Positions 1 through 10,587 of a stretch of DNA of 64,000 nt are shown here, in pieces. The stretch is from Viola odorata (taxonomy: Eukaryota > Streptophyta > Magnoliopsida > Malpighiales > Violaceae). The notes beneath the pieces were generated by a model, which was not told where the DNA came from, did no database searches, and worked only from the letters and a program-made list of their open reading frames with translations. The first letter of the stretch is position 1; the number at the start of each line of letters is the position of its first letter. The translations under genes and the position numbers were made by a program. Location of the stretch: contig OY829539.1 of assembly GCA_963691705.1 (NCBI GenBank), positions 63,276,327 through 63,340,326 on the forward strand. The letters run 5' to 3'.

Positions 1-547
1 TGTAATGGCCAGGCTTCTCACAATGGAAGCATGCCCTATTCTTTTTGTCTTTGGTGTTATCGTTAGAGTAACTCTTTTTAAAACCTTTCCCCTTCTTATA
101 ACAAAGTTGATTGACCTGAATTAAAATTTCATGTATTTGGTCCAGAACAGACAAATTATCAACCATTTTAAATTCCATGTATTTCAGAATGATGAATTTG
201 TTCGTACCTATTTTTTCAGTTTTGTACTTTGCCTCCAAAGCATTCCAGATTTCACGCGGTGACTTTGTAGCGGTAAACAGATAATACAACCGATCAGGCA
301 GAGTGTTCAGAATGTGTCCCCTACAAACCAGTTCGCCATCATCACGCTTTTCTTTCGCTGCCTTTTGTGCATCAGTATCATTCTCACCCGGTTCCGGCAG
401 TGGGTCTTCTTCCAGAACATAGAAAATCTTGAGAGCAGTCAGGAAGAACTTCATCTTATCCTGCCAACGAGTGAAATTTGTTCCATCGAACCTGTCTAGT
501 TTCACGAAGTCTTGATTCATGAAGTTGAAAGCGGTTGTTCCTTCCAT
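1..547 (-). CDS. Ty1/copia-type gag, N-terminal part (element continues off the left edge)
   Basis: Reading the minus strand from an ATG at 547-545, the frame is open for 182 codons to the window edge. The N-terminus resembles the copia gag (UBN2-type) family: a motif with F-DGTNF-RW at about residues 20-30, then a region with LP..L......K...EIW.ALEAKY. The last codons encode a zinc-knuckle start, C-F-H-C-E-K-P-G-H-Y, matching the CX2CX4H nucleocapsid pattern. Between the ..VLDQIHEI stretch and the knuckle only about 35 residues remain. Full-length relatives normally have a longer stretch there, so an internal deletion is likely. Gag would coat the element RNA in cytoplasmic particles. The polymerase part lies outside the window, so it cannot be said whether the element is complete. 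Confidence 0.8.
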   Translation of the reverse strand, partial: MEGTTAFNFMNQDFVKLDRFDGTNFTRWQDKMKFFLTALKIFYVLEEDPLPEPGENDTDAQKAAKEKRDDGELVCRGHILNTLPDRLYYLFTATKSPREIWNALEAKYKTEKIGTNKFIILKYMEFKMVDNLSVLDQIHEILIQVNQLCYKKGKGFKKSYSNDNTKDKKNRACFHCEKPGHY

Positions 548-798
548 TGTCGAATATTGTCTTAAGATTGTTGGGAATACGGGGTTAAATGGAAAGAATG
601 ATAATCTGGTTTTAAGTCACGAGAAATATCATTTTCCTTAAGATAATATTTTCCCCCACTCGTATCGAGTTTGCTAATAGGTTACCAGCAAATTGCCTCC
701 CAGGATATAACAAAACCAATGAATTCTGCAGATAGCAATTCTGAAGAATTCTGAATTTCTCGAATGATTCGAACGAATCAATTTACTGATTTGCATTC

Positions 799-806
799 TA
801 TATATA
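799..806 (-). promoter_or_regulatory. TATA box in copia-type LTR
   Basis: The string TATATATA lies inside the presumed LTR, about 250 bp upstream of the gag ATG on the minus strand. It falls between the tandem-repeat block (U3 side) and the R/U5 side, which is the expected place for an LTR promoter. Inferred from position and sequence only. Confidence 0.4.
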
Positions 807-847
807 GATTACGAAAAGGTCTGAAAAGAAGAGTTATAACTCTTCGG

Positions 848-985
848 TCTGTTGTGTCCGTTCCAACAGTTGTGCCTATTCAAACTATTGTGTTCGTTCC
901 AACAGTTGTGTCTGCACCAACCGTTGTGTCCGTTCCAACAGTTGTATCTGCACCAACAGTTGTGTCCATTAATATGGACACAACT
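848..985. repeat. 18-bp tandem repeat block in the LTR U3 region
   Basis: About seven units alternate between GTTGTGTCCGTTCCAACA and GTTGTGTCTGCACCAACA. Each unit starts with GTTG and ends with CAAC, so every unit is itself a short imperfect inverted repeat. The last copy runs into an inverted TGTCCATTAATATGGACA. Such repeats in U3 act as enhancer modules in some copia elements (for example tobacco Tnt1/Tto1). That role is inference here. Confidence 0.75.
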
Positions 986-1017
986 TTTCAATTGCCTTTC
1001 CAATACCCATTACAACA

Positions 1018-1620
1018 CACAAACACTTATATAATATACTATAAATCCAACATCTGTCGCTTCCTCGCCGCTCGCAGTCGCGGTCTCTCCCTCGCTCCTT
1101 CGCCGCCGTGTCGTTCCCTCCCAGTCAAACTCCGGTTCGGTGATGGCGTTATTGAGGTCAACTCCAAGTCAAACTCAATTATTTAATTTAAAGTTTTGAA
1201 TTTTTCCCGAAAACAATGTTGTGTGGTTGTGGGTTTGGATTGCGTTTCAAGTTTGGGATCTAATATCAAGATTTTTGGCTGATTGAGCTGGTAATCTTGT
1301 CATCCTCAAATGGGTTTTCTTTCTTGAAAAAAAAATAGTTACCTGGTTGTTTATTTCGGTTTGATTCATGTTTTGGTCGTTTTCTGTCTCCTGATTGTTA
1401 ATATTTTTCAGGAGAAACAAACAGAACCAATTTCTTGGTTTTTCCTATGAATGAGCTAGAATTCGTATAATCCTCAACTTTCTTCTTCTTTTTCTGCTTT
1501 AAATATTAGATGCCGTGATTCTAATGTGTTTTTCTTTTCGTGGCTGATTCAAATAGCTTTGTATAGACTCCAAATTTGGATCCTTGAGAGGAGAATCGCA
1601 ACATATTTTTTAATTAATTA
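1018..1620. other. Intergenic stretch without a recognisable gene
   Basis: Contains a C-rich stretch around 1060-1140 and T-rich DNA afterwards. It could be the 5' flank of a lost gene. No ORF with a recognisable family and no element ends were found. Confidence 0.4.
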
Positions 1621-1752
1621 AATTTAAAAAAAAAACGGAACCGGACCGAACTGTCCGGTTCAATCCAACTCCAAATCCATCAGAACCGGACATTTCCGAT
1701 TCAGTCCGATTCTAAGCCCAAAATTGGACTGAACCGGGCCGATTACACCCTA
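1621..1752. mobile_element. Remnant right end of a hAT-type MITE
   Basis: The segment is rich in CCGGTTC/GAACCGG motifs and ends in GGGCCGATTACACCCTAA, resembling the terminus of plant hAT MITEs whose TIR starts TAGGGTGTAA. It abuts the 5'-truncated SPH copy A exactly where homology to copy B begins, so the insertion or a later deletion removed that gene's start. No matching left terminus was found upstream. Confidence 0.45.
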
Positions 1753-1990
1753 AATGCCGCTCCAAAGAGCGCGATCTTGGGGCCCTCACAATAGCTGATG
1801 GGATTGCATATGCTTGGGATTTTACACCCACCGGTGCGGTGCCACATATTTTTACTGTTCATATTCTTTGCACAAGGATGTTATGATGTGGTATTTTACC
1901 GCATATGATGAGGGCGATTCAGAATTTCTTCACTGTACGGAGCAATGCTTTTGGACTCTATCCCATGATGGTCTTGTTTTTCATCCATAG
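1753..1990 (+). pseudogene. SPH (self-incompatibility S1 family) copy A, 5'-truncated pseudogene
   Basis: The DNA aligns with the intact copy at 3996-4376 from the codons for the first conserved Cys (CRSK..DLG) through WDFTP and the DAYDEGDS-like stretch to the final C-W segment and stop. The signal-peptide half is missing, replaced by a hAT end. Frameshifts and a stop break the reading frame in the middle. The 3' flank (1991-2700) is also shared with copies B and C, so this is a decayed tandem duplicate, not a retrocopy. Confidence 0.8.
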
Positions 1991-2948
1991 GTTTAAAAAT
2001 TGTCATTTGTAAATTAAGGATATCTCCTCTTTGTCATTTCATTATGATTTCTACCTTTCATAGAATAAAATAAAAATTCTTCTCTACACTTAATTAGAGT
2101 TAGAAATAAACTAATCAGTTGTTCGTAAGCTGTTCGAGACATAGCTTGAAAAAAACTAGCTCATTAAATAAATGTATATGTAATGGTTTTTATTAGATAA
2201 AAATCAGTAAATCTCATTTACTAAATTACATGTCCAAATAATATTATCTTTATACAGACTCAAAGGAGAATTTCTTAATGATTAATTTTAGCATAACTTA
2301 CCGAGAAGATATTCTCAAGAAGAATGCAATATATGAATTTTCTTTGACATGAGATTGTCTTAATTAACATATTATTTATCATACTTTGATTCTGGACACT
2401 TAATATCTTCAGATGTTGAAAAGATATATGGTATGATTAAATACTCGTAAAATTAATGATTTGGTCAAGAAGAAATCGGTCAACTCTTGGTAAAAAGTTT
2501 CAACTTTATATTGTCATTAATTATAGATGAACTCTATGTTTGCGTTTTAAAAAAAGATTAATAAAATTCAATTTGTTTAGAATATATCTTCACACATAAA
2601 TTTATACTTGTAAATTAAGGTATAAATAAAGTTTAAAAAAAAGTATTTTTTTTTAACTATAATGAAACATTATGTTTTTTATTCGGGAAAAAAAGTTATA
2701 AAATTTAAATCTAGAATTGCAAATTAAACAAGAAGATTACACCTCTATATAACACCTAAGAAAATATGAAAACTGAATTATGGACATAAACTATACAAAA
2801 TACTAATTTTAAAAAAGAGGATAATCTAAAAAATAATTATGAGAAAACCTAATTAATTAAAGATTAGTTATATTCGGGAATAATATAGTATATAAGTATA
2901 ATAAATTAATTAACCAGACAAAAAAATCATGCAGCAAGGATTTCTAAA
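1991..2948. other. AT-rich 3' flank of SPH copy A (duplicated unit)
   Basis: No gene. About 1991-2600 is alignable with 4377-4574 plus 7869-8290 (copy B) and with 24107-24660 (copy C). Shared words include AACTAGCTCATTAAATAAATG and AGAATATATCTTCACACATA. It marks the extent of the duplicated unit. Confidence 0.7.
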
Positions 2949-3298
2949 AGGCATAAAGACATAAAATAACCCTGAACTTTAATGTTTTGATTAATCGCAA
3001 CCCTGATCTTTTATTTTGTTTAATTACAACCCTAAATTTTAATGTTTTGATTAATCGCAACCCTGCCACTTGGAGTCTGACATGGCAGATTGCAGACGTG
3101 GCGAGCTAACGTGGCAACGTTCCAGGGGCTGACGTAGCACATAACGTCGATCAACGATGCCACCTTAAATTTCTGTCACGGTAGGGGGATGATTAAACAA
3201 TACTGGTAACGACCAAAGTTGTAATTAAACAAAATAAAAAATCAGGGTTGCGATTAATTAAAACTTTAAAGTTCAGGGTTGATTTATAACCTTTACCC
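2949..3298. mobile_element. MITE with inverted ends (Mutator-like type), about 350 bp
   Basis: The left end AAAGACATAAAATAACCCTG and the right end (read inverted GGTTATAAATCAACCCTG) are followed on both sides by AACTTTAA. Internal repeats of ATTAATCGCAACCCTG and a GC-richer centre with several ACGTGG/ACGTCG words are typical of this non-autonomous family. The 30.7-32.5 kb palindrome carries related terminal sequences. No clear target duplication was found, so the superfamily is tentative. Confidence 0.6.
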
Positions 3299-3943
3299 AT
3301 TTTTATTTTCTTACCCTGATTATCTTAATTATAGGAACTCACCACATGATGATCTACTCTTAATTATGGTTAGTTTATGTATGGTAAAATTAATTAAATA
3401 AAATAGGAGTTTTTTCAAAAATCGAATCCTTTACCACTCAATCACAACCAAAATTGCACTACTAATCCTTCTCTTTTGGCTATATTTAATATTCTATTTA
3501 TGTTTTCCACATTTTGAGTCTCTCTATTAATATAATTTTAGTGATAATTCAAGTTTATTTTATTGATGTGTCATTATCTATTTAGTGAAATAATCCCTCA
3601 TTTTTTACTTATTCTACCAATTAGATAATGATACGAAAATAAAAAAGATTTAAATCTTACTAGAATTCCAGCTTGTTAATTGTTATGGCAGGAATTAAAA
3701 AAAAAGTACTAAATAATAAAGGAAAAGAATTAAGAAATGTATTTGTGTTTTTGAACTTGGGCCAATAACTAAGATCAGGGCCCATATCGAAGAATATAGA
3801 ATATAAAAAAACCAAGAAAAACAAAAAACAAAAAACAAAAACATAACATTAATTATTCCCAGCAATTCCAATGCCACTGCCTTGTGATATATACAAGAAA
3901 GATGAAAGGGTACGACATAACATATGATCGATCATCTTTTGTG
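3299..3943. other. Intergenic / upstream region of SPH copy B
   Basis: AT-rich with no ORF of interest. The stretch 3690-3890 is repeated, with changes, upstream of copy C (11740-11830), near 25.5 kb and near 29.15 kb. Shared words are GGGCCCATAT.GAAGAATATAGAAT and AACATAACATTA..ATTCCC. It is the 5' part of the duplicated SPH unit. Confidence 0.6.
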
Positions 3944-3950
3944 TATAAAT
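3944..3950 (+). promoter_or_regulatory. TATA box of SPH copy B
   Basis: TATAAAT lies 46 bp before the ATG at 3996. The equivalent TATATAAA is kept upstream of copy C at 11845-11852, at a similar distance from its ATG. Conservation between the two copies supports a real core promoter with a very short 5' UTR. Confidence 0.55.
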
Positions 3951-3995
3951 TTGGGAGCAAAATTCTTAGATTGGGGCAATTAATTAAATTAAAAT

Positions 3996-4376
3996 ATGAT
4001 CGGTCCATATAGATTTAGGTACTTTTTGGTGCTAATAATAATAATAATAATAAGTCAGCTTGTTCCTTTAGAAGGAAATCATATGAGCATCCAAAACTTT
4101 TTAGGGCCTGGGAGATCCCTAAACATCCATTGCCGCTCCAAAGATGACGATCTTGGGGCCCTCACAAAACCTTATGGGAGTCAATATGGTTGGGATTTTA
4201 CACCCAGTCTTATCAGTACCAGTACCACACTTTTTTACTGTGACATGTCATGGGACAAGGTTTCGGAGTATCATTTTGACGCATATGATGAAGGCGATTC
4301 AAAATTTCTTAGCTGTGTGGACCTATGCTTTTGGACTGTGACCAATGAAGGTGTTGTCTTTCATCAAGAGGTTTAA
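3996..4376 (+). CDS. Plant self-incompatibility protein S1 family (SPH), copy B, intact
   Basis: 126 codons, uninterrupted, intronless as usual for the family. Residues 1-27 form a secretion signal with a run of six Ile (13-20 region) encoded by an ATA repeat. The mature part of about 100 residues has the S1 (PF05938-type) pattern: G..LNIHCRSKDDDLG near residues 42-54, YGWDF at 64-68, a central YC at 81-82, FDAYDE near 94-99 and C107/C111 in the CV.LCFW segment. All four conserved Cys (46, 82, 107, 111) are present. Family members are small secreted proteins; the founding member PrsS of poppy is the stigma signal in pollen rejection, while most homologues have no known role. The start was chosen because the ATG precedes a good signal peptide and is conserved in copy C. 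Copies A and C of the same tandem array are broken, so this is the only intact one here. Confidence 0.88.
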   Translation: MIGPYRFRYFLVLIIIIIISQLVPLEGNHMSIQNFLGPGRSLNIHCRSKDDDLGALTKPYGSQYGWDFTPSLISTSTTLFYCDMSWDKVSEYHFDAYDEGDSKFLSCVDLCFWTVTNEGVVFHQEV

Positions 4377-4574
4377 AATTATCATTTGTAAATTAAGGAT
4401 ATCTCCTCTTTGTCATCTCATTGCAGTTTTACTTTTCATTAAAATAAAAACTTTTTTCCTCTACACTTAGTTAAAGTTGAAAATAAACTGATCAATTGTT
4501 CATGAGCTGTTTGAAACATAGCTTGAAAAAAACTAGCTCATTAAATAAATGTACATGTAATGGTTTTTATTAGA
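4377..4574. other. 3' flank of SPH copy B up to the LINE insertion
   Basis: Aligns with the flanks of copies A (from 1991) and C (from 24107). The alignment stops at the T-run 4575-4584 and resumes at about 7869, which dates the LINE insertion after the duplication. Confidence 0.7.
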
Positions 4575-7500
4575 TTTTTTTTTTAAAAGAAACGGCAGAG
4601 GAATTATATAGAATTAAATGGTCATGAAGAAACATGACCAAATAAACAAACCTGCAGACGCTGAAAGCTGCAAGCTAACCTGAACACTACAGCTACAGCA
4701 GCAGTGCTAGCTTACTTACAGACACAACGATAGCAGTACAAAACGAAAGAGAGGGAAACAGGAAACTAAAACAGACCTGCATCCGCTGCTTAGTTGCAAG
4801 CAATGAGCAACCTACAACGACAACAGCAGAAAACAGAAGGAAAAGAGCTAACAGAGTCTAAATGATCAAAACTCTTCAGTACGCAACGAAAGAAGCCACG
4901 CTGGCGACTGTTGCATGTCTGTCATGCTGTACGCGAAGGATCGATCCTGGCTCAGCATCCACCAGTGCCAGCAGGAATAAATCATGTTCACACACCTCGG
5001 CTCGTTGTATTCTACTTGACAAAAGATAACTGCGTTTCTAGATTTCCATAGATTCCAGATGATAGCATAGAATAAAATGGTCCATGCACGACCTGCATAT
5101 TTGTCTTTGCAAGGCAGACAACTCCCCCACATCATCCATAAGGCCGCCATATTCTGAGGTTGGCACCATCTAACCCCCAGCCACCGCATGAAGAAGTCCC
5201 AAATGCCTCTTGCAATCTCGCAGTGCATGAAAAGGTGGGTGACATCCTCAGGCCAGCTGTTGCACATGGAACAGCCATTCAAATTCCCCGACAGCATGTT
5301 ACGTTTCTCCAAAAAAATCTTTGTCGCAATTCTACCTCTTAGAATTAACCACAAGAAAAATTCCACATGGTAAGGTACCAACCCCTTCCAGCAAGATCGA
5401 AGTAGAGGTCTTGCCTCGCATCTCCTAGCTTCCCAATTCTTATAAGCTGAGTTTACTGTATAATTTCCCGTTGGGTCTAACTCCCAACGCAGCATAGCTT
5501 GTTGCTCCTCCTTGCTCGGGATTGGCAGGCGATCTCTCATACCTTTCCATTCATCACTCTCCCATTCAAACAGACCCCTACGCCACTCACTTAACCACTC
5601 CCACCTCGTACCAATCCACTCTCCAAACTCCAAGACAGATCCACTTTGCTTACTAGAGATATGATATAAACGAGGGTGAAGTAAAGCCAAAGGCTTCTTA
5701 TCAGCCCACGTGTCCCACCAAAAGTTAGTGTCCTTGCCGTCTCCAATCTTCAGCATGGTATGATCGTTCCACATGTCAAAGAACTCGCCTCCTCGACCAC
5801 ATATTCTCAAGATGTCCCTCCAAATAAGAGAAAGCTTATCCTTTCCCACTCTCCACAAGTCTCCAATGGACTTAAAGCTATACTGTCTACGAATAATATC
5901 AGTCTAAATCTTCTTGCTTCCCTTCATCAAATCCCACACCCATTTGAATAAAAGTGTCGTATTTCTATCCTGCATCCTGCTAATTCCTAACCCACCATAA
6001 GAATTTGTTCTCACGACCTCCTCCCACTGCACTTTCGCCAAACCGTTCTTAGACTCGTTACCACTCCAAAGAAAACGTCTCATCACTCCCTCGCACTGAT
6101 GAACCACAGTCTTAGGCATCCTGTATATAGACATGTTGTATACCGGGAGACTCGCAAGGGCAGCCTTAATAAGAGTTACTCGGCCCCCCACGGAAAGAAG
6201 ATGTCCCTTCCACATAGCTAGCTTTTTCCTCATTTTTTGAACTAAGAATAGCCATCCTACCTTTCGTCTAGGATTAAATACCACCACCGATCCCAGGTAT
6301 TTGAATGGGAGCGTCTCATATTTGCATCCCGCACGAGTAGCTAAAATTTTTCCTATCTGATCACTCAAGTTGACCCCTATCAAGGTGCTTTTATGGAAGT
6401 TTACCCGTAGCCCTGAGTAAGCATCAAACCAACGCAAAATACCCTTCACTGCCTGAAGTTCTTCCTCATTGTTATTCACAAAGACCAACGTATCATCTGC
6501 AAACTGTAGGTGACTGAGCTGCCACCCAGTAACCGGGTTGCCAATACCCCTTAAGACTCCCACCTCCTCAGCTCGTACAAACAATCGATGTAGACCCTCA
6601 GCCGTAATGTTAAATAGGAATGGAGACATAGAACAACCTTGCCGCAACCCTCTTCCCACACCAAATTGTCCAGAAGGCGACCCATTAACAAGCACAGACA
6701 CTTTATTCGTACTAACACACTGACTAATCCACACCCTCCACTTCTGTCCGAACCCCATATATCTCATCACATCCTCCAGATACGACCACTCTAAGGAATC
6801 GTAAGCTTTTTCAAAATCCAGCTTAAACAACAGCCATTGTTGCTTCGTCTCCTTTAAGTAGTGAACAACCTCACTAGCTGTCATGACACAGTCAAGTGTA
6901 TTTCTCCCTTTAATGAATCCATGTTGTACCTCGCTAACCACTTTAGTGATTACCCCGCTGATCCGTGTCGCCATAATCTTAGAGATAACTTTATAATAGC
7001 TACTCACAAGGCTAATTGGCCGATACTCTGTAAATCGCTTAGCCTCGGGGACCTTCGGAATGAGAGTAAGAAAAGATGTATTTGATCCTGCAGGGAATTT
7101 TCTCGACCTCAAAAATTCTTGAACCAATCTGCAATAATCCTCCCCGATTATATCCCACGCCTTTTGCAGAAAATGGAGAGAGAAACCATCCGGCCCAGGC
7201 GCCTTTTGCCCATCACAACCCTTCACCGCTTCCCAAATTTCCAATTTAGTAACCTCCCTTTCTAATCCAATAGCTTCATCTTCTGATAACTTCGAAAAGC
7301 CTAAATCCTGAATCTGAGGTCTTTCCCAACTGTCCGACTGGAAGAAAGACTTGAAATGCTGCACGGCAGCCCTCTTAATTTCCTCTGGCGATGAGAGACT
7401 CACATTTTGGGTCACTATTTTTTTTATGTTGTTCCTCCTCACAGCAATTTTGGCCATCTTGTGAAAGTATCCCGTATTGCGATCACCTTGAACATTCCAT

Positions 7501-7868
7501 TTAACCCTATTCTTTTGCTGCCAATACCTCTCTACCTGTTCCTGTTGCGTCCAAATCTGATTTTTTATAATTTCCTGCTCGGTCTGTTCCTCTCGAGACA
7601 AAGCTCGCTCATCTGCTAGCCTCTCAAACTCCTTATACCTCCCTTGCATATCTCTTAATCAGTTCTCCACATTCCCAAAAACTTCCTTATTCCAAACCTG
7701 AATTTTCTTCTTCAAGAATTTCATCTTTAGAATGACCCTGAAATTTCCAGGGTTTTCAGAACCTGCTTCTCTCCACCATTCCACCACCAAATCCTTAAAA
7801 CTTCTATCTTCCCATCACACCGATAAGTCCCTGAAAGGTTTTAGTCCCCAATCAACTCTGTCCTGTCT
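4575..7868 (-). mobile_element. 5'-truncated L1-type LINE, about 3.3 kb
   Basis: Minus-strand element ending in a poly-A tail (T-run at 4575-4584 on the plus strand). At the other end coding similarity stops abruptly about 70 codons before the reverse transcriptase part, so the endonuclease and ORF1 are missing. That is typical 5' truncation by incomplete target-primed reverse transcription. It splits the 3' flank of SPH copy B: sequence before 4575 and after about 7868 is continuous in copies A and C. An exact target duplication could not be fixed. Confidence 0.85.
4866..7649 (-). pseudogene. LINE ORF2 relic: reverse transcriptase and zf-RVT region
   Basis: Two long open stretches in the same frame, 7649-5904 (581 codons) and 5858-4866 (330 codons), are separated by a single in-frame TAG at about 5904-5906. 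The first holds the non-LTR reverse transcriptase: APGPDGF, FIKGRN..D, KLDFEKAYDSLEW, GLRQGCSMSPFLF and the catalytic FADD (near 6491-6500 on the plus strand). The second has the Trp- and Cys-rich zf-RVT region found at the C-terminus of plant L1 proteins. Upstream of 7649 the frame continues by similarity but has in-frame stops. With no endonuclease and several stops, it is not autonomous. Confidence 0.85.
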
Positions 7869-8640
7869 AAGGAATAAAGATTAGTAGATCTCATTTACTG
7901 AATTATATGTACAGATGATGCATATAGATATCATCTTTGAACCGACTCAAATGAGAATTTTTTAATGATTAATTTTAGCATAAATTGCCTATAGGAGATT
8001 CTCAAGAATGCAATATATGCATTTCTTTGACATGAGATTGTCTTAATTAATATGTTATTTATCATACTTTGATTCTGGACACCTAATACCTTCAGATGTT
8101 GAAAGGATATATGGTATGATTAAATACTCGTAAAATTAATGATATGATTAAGAAGGAATTCTTCTAACTCTTGGTAAAGACTTTGATCTTTATATTGTCA
8201 TTAATTATAGATGAACTCTTATGTTTGGGTTTCCAAAAAAAAAATTAATAAACTTCAATTTGTTTAGAATATATCTTCACACATAATAGAAGTAAATTGA
8301 TATATATACTACTATTTGAGTAGAAATAACCCCTAATAAAAACGACGCATTCTAGTGTCACTATAATATATATTATTTTAATAAATTTACATAAATTTGA
8401 CATATTTTATTAGGATTTATGATCTTATGATTGATTTTTATTCTCTTACTCTTAATTATTTTAATTATAGGAACTAACCACGTGATAATCAACTCTCAAT
8501 TTTGTTTAGTTTATGTATGAATATTTAATTATAAATGATAAAATTAGTTAAATAAAATAGGTTTTTTTGTCAAAAATTAAAAATATAATCAAAATTAATC
8601 ACTTCATTGATATGCGTAATTACTGTTAAAAAGACAACTA
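7869..8640. other. Continuation of the SPH copy B 3' flank
   Basis: AT-rich and gene-free. Aligns with 2190-2600 (copy A) and 24260-25000 plus 25393-25430 (copy C), with shared words such as GAATATATCTTCACACATAAT. Copy B lacks the MITE found in copy C at 24997-25392. Confidence 0.65.
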
Positions 8641-8654
8641 AAATAGACTAGTGA

Positions 8655-8940
8655 GTCCTTAACGGTATGCTGCTAAGCATGTTTTTCTTTTTAAACTCAT
8701 TTTCGCGCAAAACCTTTTGACACATTTTCTTGAGGTATTATCGAACATAAATCAAGTGCTAATTAGAATCATACTTACATGTTTATAGCCTTAATGTACA
8801 CTTGATCTTTGAGCTTGCGATAGTTGATTTGTTGCTCTTTTTATTATTTCGATCGCAAATTATATAAACACTTTAATTTCAAATTGCATTAGTATTCTAA
8901 TTTTGTGTGTTTATAATTCATCAAAACAAGATTAATGTGC
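8655..8940. repeat. Duplicated block, copy 1 (partner at about 32515-32795)
   Basis: The two blocks share, in the same order, CTTAACGG.ATGC, CAAAACCTTTTGAC.C, TTCTTGAGGTAT, ATAGAATCATACTTACAT-type and GAGCTTGCGATA words. They are in direct orientation and 24 kb apart. No coding potential is seen, and it is not part of any element defined here. It is probably a segmental duplication or an old dispersed repeat. Confidence 0.6.
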
Positions 8941-9058
8941 TCTTGGGTCAACACTTCTCACTTCCGTTTCCATGCACAAGTATTGTTTTATGTTGATCGT
9001 CTGGAAATTGAGAATGTTAGAGCACCAAATTGCAGCCCAAGGATGAGGTAAATCCTAA

Positions 9059-10582
9059 TGATTGCATTGCATTTCATCATGTTTTATTGTCCATTTTCTA
9101 GTTATTTTGGACAGTAATTCTATTGATATTCCCTTTAATTTCCCACATTTGATCAGGTCTGGTTTGGAGGCTGAATGAGAAGAATTCACGAAGTTTGGAG
9201 CCGAAGCTGTTTACTCGAGTCTAGGCCTGGGTCTTGGCCTAGACATATTCGCATCTGACGCAGTGCGCTTACCAGAATCGTCTTGGCCTAGACTCCGGCC
9301 AAGACTCCTTTGCGATCAGACTGCAGCTTGGAGCGATTGAAGTATTTTTGGAGTTGGACTCTCACAGCTGGCACGTAGCAGCTGTCCAGCAATTTTAGAG
9401 GGATAGGAAGACAATCTTATGTAGAATCCCGCATGGGATCTCCCTTTTTAATTAATTGCGATTTAGTTTCCATATTTAGAACAATTAATTGTAATAATCT
9501 TTTAGGAGATTATTTAGGAGATGGAGTTGGAGAAGGACAGAGGAGTTTTAGCTTTCTTATAGCTGATCTCGTCCTCCCCTTTTCCTCTCTCTCTCTACGC
9601 TCTCTTCTTCTCCCCCAATTCGACACTTTTATACTATTGCTCCGGATTCAATTCTTTGAATCTCGGATTTAATTTATTTATGCAATCAAGTATTCTTATT
9701 ATTCATTCACGAGTATGAGTAGCTAAACACTTGTTCTTGGTAAGGGTTGATGAGCTGAAGTTCTTGATGCAATCGTGAGACACAATCCGTTCTTCACAAT
9801 CTCTTTCTTTATATTTATTTATTCTTGAACTTAATCCATCGCTTACTCACTAGAGCCAAGGTTTGATCATCCTTGTTCTCTAGGAGAGAAGAGTTGTAAC
9901 CAGTCTAGAAGGAGAGGGAGTACCCGCCGGCTAGACGGAGTAGGTGACTAGTCTCGAGCAGACTAGAAGAATAGGTAAAATAGGTAGAGACCAGATTGAC
10001 AACCTAGGAACTTAGCCTAGGTACTGTCTTCCCCTGTGCCATTGAAGAGGTGAGCAACCATTCAAGACAGCAGTCAAACGGATAAACCCTTTAACCAGCA
10101 AGGTGTCCCTTGGCTAGGATTATCAGGAGAGGGAGTACCCGCCAGGTAGTTTGAAGAGGAGGGAAGATAGGAGGGAAAAGGAGTTCCTCCCCTCTATAGC
10201 AGTACTATGAAGAAGAGATGAACATACTTCAGTCAATGATCGATGCATAAGAACACAAGCTCACCCATCGCCCTTACCTGGAATTCCGTATCACTAGACT
10301 TATTCCCAATCTAGCCCGCAGTCTTGGCCTAGACTTCGGCCAATACTATTTTATATTTTAAACTGTTTTCATTACTTTCTGTTTTGTCTTTAGTTTCAGA
10401 TAACAACCAACCAAAACTCAGTGACGAGGAAGTCAAACTCAAGAACTACATTTCCTAGAGGTCTCTGTGGACGATCCTCTTACCATCATCTACAAATCCT
10501 TGTAGACAGTGATAAGTTGTATTTCTACCCCCAATTCCATAACTATTTCACTACTATATTTGACGTGTTCGACGCGCGGTCA
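9059..10582 (+). mobile_element. Solo LTR of an Athila-type Ty3/gypsy element (1,524 bp)
   Basis: Starts TGATTGCATTGC and ends ..GACGCGCGGTCA, flanked by a perfect 5-bp duplication CCTAA (9054-9058 and 10583-10587). It matches, in opposite orientation, both LTRs of the element at 13014-23081. The absence of any internal sequence between perfect target duplications shows it arose by recombination between two LTRs of a former full element. Confidence 0.9.
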
Positions 10583-10587
10583 CCTAA

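Larger units (their letters stand above)
569..1017 (-). mobile_element. Probable 5' LTR of the copia-type element (about 449 bp)
   Basis: Immediately upstream of the gag start, the segment is bounded by TGTTGGGAAT and ATTACAACA, i.e. TGTTG...CAACA ends as in plant LTRs. It contains a TATA box on the minus strand (799-806) and tandem 18-bp units in the part that would be U3. The boundary is inferred from terminal inversion and position only. The partner LTR lies outside the window, so identity cannot be compared. No clear tRNA primer-binding site was seen between the LTR and gag. Confidence 0.5.

Noticed and set aside
848..985. CRISPR-like array
   Set aside because: Units are contiguous 18-mers without spacers, inside a plant LTR.
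764..1186. 140-codon plus-strand frame with Val/Pro/Thr repeats
   Set aside because: It is a translation of the 18-bp LTR repeats and their flank; no start context or family similarity.
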